Assembly: GCA_002331385.1 (NCBI GenBank)
Contig: DCYB01000007.1
Span: forward strand, 62,001-126,000
Source of the DNA: Comamonadaceae bacterium UBA2121
GTDB taxonomy: Bacteria; Pseudomonadota; Gammaproteobacteria; Burkholderiales; Burkholderiaceae_C
Length of the DNA stretch: 64,000 nucleotides
Reading direction: 5' to 3'
The notes beneath the pieces are model-generated. The model did not search any database, was not told the origin of the DNA, and was given only the letters and a program-made list of their open reading frames with translations. Of the stretch, positions 1 to 8,505 are shown piece after piece. A program made the position numbers and the translations under genes. How positions within the stretch are numbered: the first letter of the stretch is position 1; each line of letters starts with the position of its first letter.

Positions 1-858
1 TCCGAATTGGCGGCACGCCAACTGGTGTTTGCCCACGCGGCACTGACCGACCTAGGCGGGCGCAAGCTCTATCACGACCAACGCATTGCACGCGCCGGAT
101 TGGGCATTGCCGAGGCCGCAACGCATGACACCGCCATTCACTTGCGCGACTGGTCGCTGGTGCGCGTTGGCGCACCGGAAAGTCGCTATACGGCGCGCAT
201 CGAAACGCCGGACTTCGGGCTCGACCTGACCATGCAAGCCACCCAGCCCCCCTTGCTGCAAGGCGCGCAAGGCCTTTCGCGCAAAGGCCCGGAGCCGGGG
301 CAGGCCAGCTACTACTACAGCGAGCCGCAACTGGCCGTCTCCGGCAGCCTCATGCTGCGCGGCCAACAGCTCACGATCGATGACGCGCCAGCACCCGCCA
401 ATCGCGCGTGGATGGACCATGAGTGGAGCGAGGCGCTCATGCACCCCGAAGCGGTGGGCTGGGACTGGATCGGCATGAATCTGGACGATGGCAGCGCCCT
501 CACCGCGTTCCGTCTGCGGCGCGCCGATGGCAGCACGGTCTGGACGGGCGGCTCCCTGCGAAAGGCAGGCCACAGCGCCGTTCAGGTGTTCGCCAACGCG
601 TCCGTGCGCTTCACGGCCCGACGCACCTGGACCAGCGCCAGCAGCCGCGCCGTCTACCCCGTGCATTGGCACATTGCCACGCCAGCGGGCGACTTTGCCG
701 TGCGCGCCCTGCTCGACGACCAAGAGCTGGACAGCCGCAGTTCCACTGGCGCGATTTACTGGGAAGGCCTGTGCGATCTGCTGGATGCACAGGGCAGCAG
801 GATCGGGCGCGGGTATCTGGAGATGACTGGCTATGCCGATCGGCTGCACTTGAAATAG
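1..858 (+). CDS. AttH/CrtC-like lipocalin-domain protein (5' partial)
   Basis: The reading frame is already open at the first base, so the N-terminus lies outside the window; 285 codons plus a TAG stop are present. The protein resembles the AttH/carotenoid 1,2-hydratase (CrtC) lipocalin-like family, usually annotated as a predicted secreted hydrolase. Visible landmarks are the SYYYSEPQL segment, the AWMDHEWS motif and the WDWIGMNLDDG stretch, all typical of the second beta-barrel half. Relatives often sit beside an ABC permease and ATPase of the MacB/LolCDE type, which would lie upstream of this window; that is inference. The enzymatic role in non-carotenoid bacteria is unknown. Confidence 0.75.
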   Translation, partial: SELAARQLVFAHAALTDLGGRKLYHDQRIARAGLGIAEAATHDTAIHLRDWSLVRVGAPESRYTARIETPDFGLDLTMQATQPPLLQGAQGLSRKGPEPGQASYYYSEPQLAVSGSLMLRGQQLTIDDAPAPANRAWMDHEWSEALMHPEAVGWDWIGMNLDDGSALTAFRLRRADGSTVWTGGSLRKAGHSAVQVFANASVRFTARRTWTSASSRAVYPVHWHIATPAGDFAVRALLDDQELDSRSSTGAIYWEGLCDLLDAQGSRIGRGYLEMTGYADRLHLK

Positions 859-887
859 CGCTCTATATACGCGCTTTCTCCTGACTT

Positions 888-929
888 TTGCAACTAATTG
901 CAACATCTATACTTGATAGAAACTATCAA
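888..929. promoter_or_regulatory. Palindrome-rich region upstream of the histidine kinase gene
   Basis: The AT-rich gap between the lipocalin gene and the kinase gene holds TTGCAA-CTAA-TTGCAA (888-903), two copies of a self-complementary hexamer. It also holds a perfect 7-bp inverted repeat, TTGATAG-AAA-CTATCAA (913-929). These stand out against the GC-rich surroundings and could be an operator and promoter region. No convincing -35/-10 pair could be fixed. Confidence 0.35.
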
Positions 930-1110
930 TTACCAATTGAAAACTCATTTGCGATCAATTGTGAACATACACTAGGTTGCCATGGAACCGTCAACGGTAC
1001 ACGGTGTCACTGGCCTCGCACGAACCATCCGGCTGGATGTGTTGCACTGCGATGTTCGGTTGCCTCACCTTCCCTAAAAACAGATACCAGACGACCACCG
1101 CTCCACATTC

Positions 1111-3048
1111 ATGACACCCTCAGTTCTGTCCACCCTCGCACGCACCATGCGTGAGTCGGGCGTCCCCCATGCGCTTCTTGGCTGTGCGGAATTGTCACCC
1201 GTGGCAGTCAATCTGGCGTTCGACCGGATTCTGCGTGAGCATCGCATAAAGAGCGGTCTGCGCCTGTTGCACGACTACACAGATGTTGTCGCTGCACTCA
1301 AGGCATGTGCAGCGCAGGGAACACATCACGACATCACGTTGCCGCAGACGGAGCTCCGGTTAGAAGTGCGCCCGGTGCTGGACGATGCATCGAACATACT
1401 GGCCGTCCAATGCATCATCACTACTACCGCGTTGCAGTTGCCTGCGAAAAACGGTGGACTGGAAGCCTCATTCCGCCGCGCCATGGAGCAACTGCCCCTC
1501 AACGCCTGGATGTGCAGCCCCGAAGGCGAGATTTTCTGGATCAACGAAACCTCCAACCTCTTCTCGCACGCCGAGAAAGTGATCGTCGACCCGGACAACT
1601 CGTACTGGATTGGCAAGATACATCCCGACGACCTGCCCGAAGGCAACCGCAAGGTGGCTACTGCGATGGCGGGCGGACCCATTGTTCCGTTCCGTTATCG
1701 CGTCAAGGACACGCAGGGGCGCTACCACTGGCATGTGAGCCACTACGGTCCGGTGCACGATGGACAAGGCGACATCCTGCATTGGGTAGGCACGGGCACC
1801 AACATCCAGCCGCTGATCGATGAACAGCAAGCGCTTTCCGCGCAAGTCAATGAGTTACAGGCGCGCTTGCAGTACGACAAGAACCTGCTGTGGGAAGCTA
1901 ACAGTCTGCTCGCCAAAACGCAGAAGATGGAGCTGGTCTCCAATCTGGCGGCAGGCGTCGCGCACGACCTGAACAATCTGCTGTTCATCATGGGTCTGAA
2001 CGCCGATCTGCTCTACAAGAATCTGCAGGACGCGCACCTGCGCGAGTCCGCCAACAACGTGCGCGCCAACATCAAGAAGGCGGCCCGGCTGGCCTCGCAG
2101 CTCATGGGATTCAGCGGCCGCAAGCCGCAGAGCGTGCGCGCCGTCAATCCGCGCGAACTGCTCGATGAACTGCGCGACCTGCTCGTCAAGGCGGTCGGAG
2201 CGGAGGTGTCGTTTTCCATTCATCTGGACGATGAAGTCGATGCCGTGCTGGTCGACAAGATGTACCTGGAAAACTCGCTCATCAACCTCGCCATCAACGC
2301 ACGCGATGCGGTAAAGGGCAACGGCAGCATCAAACTGAGCGTCTGTAACCAACGCCTGACGCGCGAGGGGCGCGAATCGGATTACGTGGTATTCCGTATG
2401 CACGATGACGGTGAAGGCATTCCAGAAGACATCCAGAAGCGCATCTTCGAGCCGTTCTTCACGACCAAGGCCACCAACAAGGGCACTGGACTGGGTCTGC
2501 CGATGGTGAAGATGTTCGTTGAAAGCTCAGGCGGCATGGTCGACGTGCAATCGATGGTGGGCGTGGGCACGACGATGTCGCTGTATTTGCCCAAGTCCTC
2601 ACAGACCGTGGTGAACGTCATCGACCGGGCGGAGGCTCCGCGCATCTTTGCCAATCAGTCCCTGCTCATCATCGATGACGACATCGGGGTGCGCAATGCA
2701 CTGGCCAACACGCTGCTGGACGTGGGCTTCAAGTCCATCACTACGGCGTTCAATTCGGAGTACGCCATGCAGTTTCTGCAAGGTGGATTGCAGGTGGACT
2801 TGATCATCTCCGATATCAAGATGCCGGGCCGCATGAGCATCAGCCTCTTCATGGAACAGCTCAAACTCATGGCTGTGCAGACGCCGGTGATCTTCGTGAC
2901 CGGTTATTCGGAAGACGTGCTCATCGAACAAGGTCTGGTGGACGGCAAATATCCGGTGCTGTTCAAGCCCTTCACGCTCAACGAACTGCTGGCCAAGATC
3001 CAGGAGATCGTGGCCGCAACAACACAAAAGCTGACCCCTTCGGCATAG
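1111..3048 (+). CDS. Hybrid sensor histidine kinase (PAS, HisKA, HATPase, receiver)
   Basis: A 645-residue cytoplasmic sensor kinase with no membrane segment. A PAS-like domain covers about residues 120-235. A short coiled coil (about 240-270) leads into the dimerisation domain with H-box His285 in GVAHDLNN. The N-box lies around 391-400, the G1 box is DDGEGIP (432-438) and the G2 box is GTGLGLP (458-464). A C-terminal receiver (about 515-635) has acidic residues 522-524, phosphoacceptor Asp568 in IISDIKMPG and Lys619. The order matches the soluble hybrid kinases that phosphorylate their own receiver. No response regulator or output gene is adjacent, so it is an orphan and its signal is unknown. 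The start has no clear Shine-Dalgarno sequence, so the exact N-terminus is uncertain. Confidence 0.9.
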   Translation: MTPSVLSTLARTMRESGVPHALLGCAELSPVAVNLAFDRILREHRIKSGLRLLHDYTDVVAALKACAAQGTHHDITLPQTELRLEVRPVLDDASNILAVQCIITTTALQLPAKNGGLEASFRRAMEQLPLNAWMCSPEGEIFWINETSNLFSHAEKVIVDPDNSYWIGKIHPDDLPEGNRKVATAMAGGPIVPFRYRVKDTQGRYHWHVSHYGPVHDGQGDILHWVGTGTNIQPLIDEQQALSAQVNELQARLQYDKNLLWEANSLLAKTQKMELVSNLAAGVAHDLNNLLFIMGLNADLLYKNLQDAHLRESANNVRANIKKAARLASQLMGFSGRKPQSVRAVNPRELLDELRDLLVKAVGAEVSFSIHLDDEVDAVLVDKMYLENSLINLAINARDAVKGNGSIKLSVCNQRLTREGRESDYVVFRMHDDGEGIPEDIQKRIFEPFFTTKATNKGTGLGLPMVKMFVESSGGMVDVQSMVGVGTTMSLYLPKSSQTVVNVIDRAEAPRIFANQSLLIIDDDIGVRNALANTLLDVGFKSITTAFNSEYAMQFLQGGLQVDLIISDIKMPGRMSISLFMEQLKLMAVQTPVIFVTGYSEDVLIEQGLVDGKYPVLFKPFTLNELLAKIQEIVAATTQKLTPSA

Positions 3049-3090
3049 TCCTGCACCCGCACTGCACACGCGTGCACTTGTTCAGAAAAA

Positions 3091-3124
3091 AGCCCCGCCA
3101 GGCGTACACGCTGCGGGGCTTTTG
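3091..3124. terminator. Bidirectional rho-independent terminator
   Basis: The stem AGCCCCGC (3091-3098) pairs with GCGGGGCT (3113-3120). A T run follows on the plus strand and an A run precedes it, so it can stop both the kinase transcript and the liv operon running the other way. Confidence 0.85.
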
Positions 3125-3175
3125 ATCGGGGCTGAACCCTGCCAGAGAGAGCGTTAACCGTGCATCACTGGTGCA

Positions 3176-4177
3176 TCAGTGGTGTGACTTGCCACCCTCG
3201 CGGCGACGCTCCAGCCAGGCGATCAGCTCGCCCATGATGCCGCGGCGGAACGCCAGCACGCAGACCACGAAGATCAGGCCGGTGACAATGGTGACCGACT
3301 CGCCCAGCGTGTTGAACCACTCCACGCCCGTGGTGTGCGCGAGGAAGTTGCCGAAGTCGCCGATCTTGTTTTCCAGCATCACCACCACGGCAGAGCCGAC
3401 GATGGGGCCAGAGAGCGTGCCCAGACCGCCCACCAGCGTCATCAGCACGACGTGGCCCGATGCGCTCCAGTGCACGTCCGACAGCGTGGCAAAGCCCAGC
3501 ACCAGCGTCTTGAGCGAACCGGCCAGACCCGCCAGCGCGGCAGAGATCACGAACGCCAGCAGCTTGAAGCGGTTGGTGTCGTAGCCCAGCGAAATGGCGC
3601 GCGGCTCGTTTTCCTTGATGCCCTTGAGCACCTGTCCGAACGGCGAATGGATGGTGCGCACGATCACCAGGAACGCCACCACCACCACGGCCAGACAGAC
3701 GTAGTACATGGTCAGGTCGCTGGACAGATCGAGCAGGCCGAACAGCTTGCCGCGCGGCACGCCTTGCAGGCCGTCCTCGCCTCCGGTGAAGGGCAATTGC
3801 AGGCAGGCGAAGTACAGCATCTGCGCGAGCGCCAGCGTGATCATCGTGGCATAGATGCCCTGACGCCGGATGGCGAAAAAGCCCATCACCAGACCCAGCA
3901 GCGCGCCCGTCAGCAGGCCGAACAGCAGACCGATCTCGGGCGTGACGCCCCACACCTTGATGGACTGCCCGGTGATGTAGGCCGCACCACCGAGGAAGGC
4001 GGCGTGACCGAAGGACAGCAGGCCGGTATAGCCCAGCAGCAGGTTGAACGCCGAAGCAAACAGTGCAAAGCACATGAGCTTCATGACGAACACCGGATAG
4101 GCACCGGCGAACGGCGCAACAATCAGGCCCAGCAGCAGCAGGCCATAACCAATCGGAGCAAATTTCTTCGTATTCAT
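3176..4177 (-). CDS. livM: Branched-chain amino acid ABC transporter permease LivM
   Basis: A 333-residue inner-membrane permease of the LivM family with about eight to ten hydrophobic segments. It carries the FNLLLGYTGLLSFGHAAFLG signature near the N-terminus and the cytoplasmic coupling segment GIKENEPRAISLGYD that contacts the ATPases. It is the last gene of the operon, 16 bp after livH and just before a strong terminator. The start at MNTKKFAPIG is preceded by GGGGGTTGTCACAC, a modest ribosome site; an upstream extension in the same frame is Arg/Ser/Pro-rich and was rejected. It would form the transmembrane channel with LivH and move branched-chain amino acids or related amides inward. 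Confidence 0.93.
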   Translation of the reverse strand: MNTKKFAPIGYGLLLLGLIVAPFAGAYPVFVMKLMCFALFASAFNLLLGYTGLLSFGHAAFLGGAAYITGQSIKVWGVTPEIGLLFGLLTGALLGLVMGFFAIRRQGIYATMITLALAQMLYFACLQLPFTGGEDGLQGVPRGKLFGLLDLSSDLTMYYVCLAVVVVAFLVIVRTIHSPFGQVLKGIKENEPRAISLGYDTNRFKLLAFVISAALAGLAGSLKTLVLGFATLSDVHWSASGHVVLMTLVGGLGTLSGPIVGSAVVVMLENKIGDFGNFLAHTTGVEWFNTLGESVTIVTGLIFVVCVLAFRRGIMGELIAWLERRREGGKSHH

Positions 4178-4193
4178 GTGTGACAACCCCCGC

Positions 4194-5078
4194 TTATTTC
4201 TCTTTGCCGAACAGGCCGGCGGGGCGAATGAGCAGAACGATGGCCATGATGACGAACACCACGGTGGAGGACGCCTCGGGGTAGAAGACCTTGGTGAATC
4301 CTTCGACCACACCCAGTCCGAGACCCGTGAGGATCGAGCCCATGATCGAGCCCATGCCTCCAATCACCACCACTGCGAACACGACGATGATGAGGTTCTG
4401 CCCCATCAGCGGTGTCACCTGATACACAGGCGCAGCCAGCACACCGGCAAATGCGGCGAGCGCTGCACCGAAGGCATACGTCAGCGTGATCATCACAGGG
4501 ACGTTCACGCCGAACGCTTCCACGAGGCGCGGGTTTTCCGTGCCGGCGCGCAGCAGCGCACCGAGCTTGGTCTTCTCGATCACGAACCAGGTCGCCAGGC
4601 AGACGACGATGGACGCCACCACCACCCATGCGCGGTAGTTGGGCAGGATCATGAAGCCGAGATTGGTCGCACCTTCGAGCAGCTCGGGTGTGTCATAGCC
4701 GAGGCCGGAGACGCCGTAGATCGAGCGGAACACGCCCTCGATCATCAGCGTCAGGCCCAGCGTGAGCAGCAGACCGTAGAGGTGATCGAGCTTGTAGATC
4801 CAGCGCAGGAACAGCCGCTCGATCAAGATCCCGAGTATCCCGACGATCACCGGAGCCGCAATCAGCATCACCCAGTAGTTGATGCCGAAGTAGTTCATGG
4901 CCATCCAGGTGAGCAGCGCCCCAAGCATGAACAGCGCGCCGTGCGCGAAGTTGATCACGTTGAGCAGGCCGAAAATCACGGCCAGACCCAGACTGAGGAT
5001 CGCATAGAACGAGCCATTGACCAGCCCCAGAAGGAGCTGGCTCATCATGGCTGGTAGAGAAACACCGAAGATTTCCAT
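4194..5078 (-). CDS. livH: Branched-chain amino acid ABC transporter permease LivH
   Basis: A 294-residue multi-spanning permease of the LivH family. The N-terminal LVNGSFYAILSLGLAVIFGL and VINFAHGALFMLGA segments are characteristic, and the coupling helix region appears around RAGTENPRLVEAFGVNV. I chose the ATG at MEIFGVSLP. A TTG three codons upstream and a later MMSQ are possible, and no start has a strong ribosome site. It lies about 40 bp downstream of the first binding-protein gene and pairs with LivM. Family knowledge assigns it high-affinity uptake of Leu/Ile/Val or short-chain amides; the substrate cannot be read from the sequence. Confidence 0.92.
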   Translation of the reverse strand: MEIFGVSLPAMMSQLLLGLVNGSFYAILSLGLAVIFGLLNVINFAHGALFMLGALLTWMAMNYFGINYWVMLIAAPVIVGILGILIERLFLRWIYKLDHLYGLLLTLGLTLMIEGVFRSIYGVSGLGYDTPELLEGATNLGFMILPNYRAWVVVASIVVCLATWFVIEKTKLGALLRAGTENPRLVEAFGVNVPVMITLTYAFGAALAAFAGVLAAPVYQVTPLMGQNLIIVVFAVVVIGGMGSIMGSILTGLGLGVVEGFTKVFYPEASSTVVFVIMAIVLLIRPAGLFGKEK

Positions 5079-5116
5079 GGGTAGCAATAAGTGAAAGGTT
5101 CAGCTCAGTCGCGCGT

Positions 5117-6322
5117 TCATTTCCAGAGCGCGCACTTGCTCTCTGCCTTGGTGGCGAACACCTGTTCGCCGGGCAGCTTCTTGACGAGCTTGTAGTAATC
5201 CCAGGTGCCCTTGGATTCCGAAGGAGCCTTGACTTGCATGAGGTACATGTCATGCACGTAACGGCCATCCGGACGCAGGTAACCCGAGCCGAAGAAATCG
5301 TTCATCTTCATGTTGCGCCACGCCTCCATCACCTTGTCGGCGTCGGTGGACTTGGCAGTTTCTACAGCCTTCAGGTAATTCATGGTGGCCGAGTAATCGG
5401 CTGCCTGGATTTCCGTGGGGCGGCGGTTGGTCTTTGCCATGAACTTGTCGGCGAACCTGCGCGTCTCGTCGTTCAGGTCCCAGTACCAGCTGGTCGTGAA
5501 TTGCAAGCCCTCGGTGGTCTTCAGGCCCAGGCTGTGGATGTCGCTGTAGAAAATCAGCAGACCCGCCAGCTTCATCGTCTTGCCGATGCCGAACTCCTTG
5601 GCCGCCTTGATCGAATTGATGGTGTCGCCGCCGGCATTCGCCAGACCCAGCACTTGTGCCTTGGAGTTTTGCGCCTGCAGCAGGAAGGATGAGAAATCGG
5701 ATGCGTTCAGCGGATGGCGCACCGCGCCCACCACCTGCCCGCCCTTGGCCTTGATGACGGCCGAGGTATCCGCTTCCAGCGCATGGCCGAAGGCGTAATC
5801 CGCCGTCAGGAAGAACCAGCTCTTGCCGCCCGCATCCACAACGGCAGCGCCCGTGCCCTTGGCCAGCGCCACGGTGTCGTAGGCGTAGTGCACGGTGTAG
5901 GGAGTGCAGTTCTCATTGGTCAGTGCGGAGGTGGCCGCACCGTTGTTGATCATGACGCGCTTCTTCTCTTGCGCCACCTTGGCCAGCGCGAGCGCCGTGC
6001 CGGAATTGGTGCCGCTGAAGATCATCGTCAGGCCTTGCGTGTCGATCCACTCGCGCGCCTTGGAGGCGGCGATGTCGGCCTTGTTCTGATGATCCACGCT
6101 CAGCAATTCGATGGGCATGCCCAGCACCTTGCCGCCGAAGTCATCGATCGCCATCTGGATGGCGACCGCACCGTTCTTGCCTTCCACATCGGCGTAGAGA
6201 CTGGACATGTCGGTGATGAGACCGATCTTGACCTTGTTCTCCTGCGCCATGGCCGTGCCGGTGCACAGACCCGCTGCGGTCAGTAATGCGGCCAACGCTG
6301 TGTACTTGCTCTTCGTCTGCAT
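5117..6322 (-). CDS. Periplasmic substrate-binding protein, LivK type (copy 1)
   Basis: A 401-residue type I periplasmic binding protein with a cleavable signal peptide (KYTALAALLTAAGLCTGTAMA, cut after AMA). The mature start VKIGLITDMSSLYADVEG is typical of amide and branched-chain amino acid receptors. The start ATG has a clear CAGGAG ribosome site seven to eight bases upstream. It is roughly 80% identical by eye to the neighbouring receptor encoded at 6463-7662, most strongly in the first 240 residues, so the pair arose by tandem duplication. The C-terminal third differs more, which could change substrate range. It delivers ligand to LivHM. Confidence 0.92.
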   Translation of the reverse strand: MQTKSKYTALAALLTAAGLCTGTAMAQENKVKIGLITDMSSLYADVEGKNGAVAIQMAIDDFGGKVLGMPIELLSVDHQNKADIAASKAREWIDTQGLTMIFSGTNSGTALALAKVAQEKKRVMINNGAATSALTNENCTPYTVHYAYDTVALAKGTGAAVVDAGGKSWFFLTADYAFGHALEADTSAVIKAKGGQVVGAVRHPLNASDFSSFLLQAQNSKAQVLGLANAGGDTINSIKAAKEFGIGKTMKLAGLLIFYSDIHSLGLKTTEGLQFTTSWYWDLNDETRRFADKFMAKTNRRPTEIQAADYSATMNYLKAVETAKSTDADKVMEAWRNMKMNDFFGSGYLRPDGRYVHDMYLMQVKAPSESKGTWDYYKLVKKLPGEQVFATKAESKCALWK

Positions 6323-6462
6323 GTTATGTCTCCTGAGGTGGTTTTTAGGACGTGAGGACGGAACCGCTGATCAACAAAGATCGTCTGCGGATCAGGACCG
6401 CCTGGCCCTGACCCGCATCCGATCAACCCGAGAATTGGAAACCCTTTAATGGAACGATGTGA

Positions 6463-7662
6463 TTACTTCCAGAGCGCGCACTTGGACTCGGCCTTGGTGG
6501 TCCAGACCGTGTCAGCGGGCAGCGTCTGCAGCACCTTCAGGTAGTCCCATGGCTTCTTGGACTCGGAAGGCTTCTTCACTTCCATCAGGTACATGTCGTG
6601 CGCGTAGCGGCCATCGGGGCGGATCATGCCGGTGCCGTAGAAGTCCTTGAGCGGCTTGCTCTTGAGTTCGGCCATGACCTTGTCCGCGTCAGTGGTCTTC
6701 ACCGCAGCGACGGCCTTCAGGTAGTTCATCGTGGCCGAGTAGTCAGCCGCGTGGATGTCAGTAGGCATGCGCTTGGTCTTGGCGAAGAACTTCTCGGCGA
6801 ACTTGCGCGACTCGTCGTTCATGTCCCAGTACCAGCTCGCGGTGTGCAGCAGGCCTTCCGTATTCTTCAGACCCAGGCTGTGGATGTCCGACAGGAACAC
6901 CAGCAGACCGGCGGTCTTCATGGTCTTGTTGATGCCAAATTCCTTGGCCGCCTTGATGGCGTTGATGGTGTCGCCACCGGCATTGGCCAGACCCAGCACC
7001 TGTGCCTTGGAGTTCTGCGCCTGCAGCAGGAAGGACGAGAAGTCGGATGCGTTCAGCGGATGCTTGACCGAGCCCACCACCTGGCCGCCCTTGGCTTTGA
7101 TCACGGCAGTCGTGTCCGCTTCGAGCGAGTGGCCGAAGGCGTAGTCCGCGGTCAGGAAGAACCAGCTTTTGCCGCCGCGCTCCACCACCGCTCCGCCCGT
7201 GCCCTTGGCCAGCGCCACGGTGTCGTAGGCGTAGTGCACGGTGTAGGGGCTGCACTGCTCGTTGGTCAGGGCGGAGGAGCCCGCGCCGTTGTTGAAGTAC
7301 ACGCGCTTCTTTTCCTGCGCCACCTTGGCAGCGGCCAGCGCCGTGCCGGAGTTGGTGCCGCCGAACAGCATGGTCACGCCTTGCGTGTCGATCCACTCGC
7401 GCGCCTTGGAGGCAGCGATGTCGGCCTTGTTCTGGTGGTCCGCCGAGATCAGCTCGATCGGCTGGCCCAGCACCTTGCCGCCGAAGTCATCGATGGCCAT
7501 CTGGATCGCGACTGCGCCGTTCTTGCCTTCCACGTCCGCATAGAGGCTGGACATGTCGGTAATGAATCCAATCTTCACCTTTTCCTGCGCCTGCACCGAT
7601 GCTGCAGTTGCCAAGCCCATTGCGCCCAATGCGTAGACCAGAGCCTTGAGAGTTGCCTTCAT
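6463..7662 (-). CDS. Periplasmic substrate-binding protein, LivK type (copy 2)
   Basis: A 399-residue paralogue of the receptor encoded immediately downstream. It has a signal peptide ending ASVQAQ and the same VKIGFITDMSSLYADVEG start to the mature protein. The start is set by GAAGGAGATAGGTAT before the ATG, a strong ribosome site. Both copies end in an identical TKAESKCALWK tail, as expected of a recent duplication. It sits between livF and copy 1 in one transcription unit. The 140-bp gap to copy 1 is long enough for extra regulation, though no promoter was identified there. Confidence 0.92.
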   Translation of the reverse strand: MKATLKALVYALGAMGLATAASVQAQEKVKIGFITDMSSLYADVEGKNGAVAIQMAIDDFGGKVLGQPIELISADHQNKADIAASKAREWIDTQGVTMLFGGTNSGTALAAAKVAQEKKRVYFNNGAGSSALTNEQCSPYTVHYAYDTVALAKGTGGAVVERGGKSWFFLTADYAFGHSLEADTTAVIKAKGGQVVGSVKHPLNASDFSSFLLQAQNSKAQVLGLANAGGDTINAIKAAKEFGINKTMKTAGLLVFLSDIHSLGLKNTEGLLHTASWYWDMNDESRKFAEKFFAKTKRMPTDIHAADYSATMNYLKAVAAVKTTDADKVMAELKSKPLKDFYGTGMIRPDGRYAHDMYLMEVKKPSESKKPWDYLKVLQTLPADTVWTTKAESKCALWK

Positions 7663-7707
7663 ATACCTATCTCCTTCGACAAAAAATTTCGTGCGTTGTC
7701 CAATGGC

Positions 7708-8421
7708 TTACACGCCCAGCAACTCATTGAGCACCGGCATCTTCGCTTCCAGCTCGTTGGCGCCGAAGCGCTCGACGATCTGGCCGTGTTCCATCACATA
7801 AAAACGGTCGGCCAGCGGCGCGGCAAAACGGAAGTTCTGCTCCACCATGACCACCGTGTAGCCCTTCTGGCGCAGCATCGTGATCATGCGGGCGAGTGCC
7901 TGCACGATCACCGGCGCGAGGCCTTCAGAGATTTCATCGAGCAGCAGCAGATTGGCCCCGGTGCGCAGGATGCGCGCCACGGCCAGCATCTGCTGCTCGC
8001 CACCCGACAGACGTGTTCCCTGGCTGCTTTTGCGCTCGGCCAGATTGGGGAACATGCCGTAGATTTCTTCGATCGACATGCCGCTCTTGCCGGTCTTCAA
8101 TGCCGGGGGCAGGAGCAGGTTTTCCTCGGTCGAGAGACTCGCGAAAATGCCGCGCTCTTCCGGGCAGTAGCCAATGCCCAGATGGGCGATGCGGTAGGTA
8201 GGCATGTCGATGGTTTCGACGCCGTTGATCTTCACCGAGCCCTTGCGCGAGCCGGTCAGGCCCATGATGGCGCGCATCGTGGAGGTGCGTCCTGCGCCGT
8301 TGCGGCCCAGCAGCGTGACCACTTCGCCGGGTTGCACGACCATGTCCACGCCGTGCAGCACATGCGACTCGCCATACCAGGCATTCAGCCCCTTGATTTC
8401 CAATGCGGGAGTACCACTCAT
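7708..8421 (-). CDS. livF: Branched-chain amino acid ABC transporter ATPase LivF, Walker A Arg variant
   Basis: A 237-residue ABC ATPase of the LivF family. The phosphate-binding loop reads GRNGAGRTS (39-47), with Arg45 where the Walker A lysine is expected; the codon is CGC and not ambiguous. The ABC signature LSGGEQQ (138-144), Walker B LLLLDE (158-163) and the switch histidine replaced by Gln in VMVEQNF follow the LivF pattern. It is the second gene of the operon, 84 bp after livG, and would form a heterodimer with LivG, which has a normal Walker A. I recall similar Arg variants in related betaproteobacterial LivF proteins but cannot verify it here. Confidence 0.92.
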   Translation of the reverse strand: MSGTPALEIKGLNAWYGESHVLHGVDMVVQPGEVVTLLGRNGAGRTSTMRAIMGLTGSRKGSVKINGVETIDMPTYRIAHLGIGYCPEERGIFASLSTEENLLLPPALKTGKSGMSIEEIYGMFPNLAERKSSQGTRLSGGEQQMLAVARILRTGANLLLLDEISEGLAPVIVQALARMITMLRQKGYTVVMVEQNFRFAAPLADRFYVMEHGQIVERFGANELEAKMPVLNELLGV

Positions 8422-8505
8422 CTCAGTTCTCAGTTATCCATTGCTGCGCGCAGGCGAGCTGCGCATTGGTCGATCCACTGGCATGGAACGGGCAAGACCC
8501 GGCCA

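Noticed and set aside
888..1154. Short frame between the lipocalin and kinase genes
   Set aside because: It runs through the palindromic AT-rich region, overlaps the kinase start and resembles no protein.
3335..5057. Plus-strand frames opposite livM and livH
   Set aside because: His/Gln/Arg-rich products typical of antisense frames of membrane proteins.
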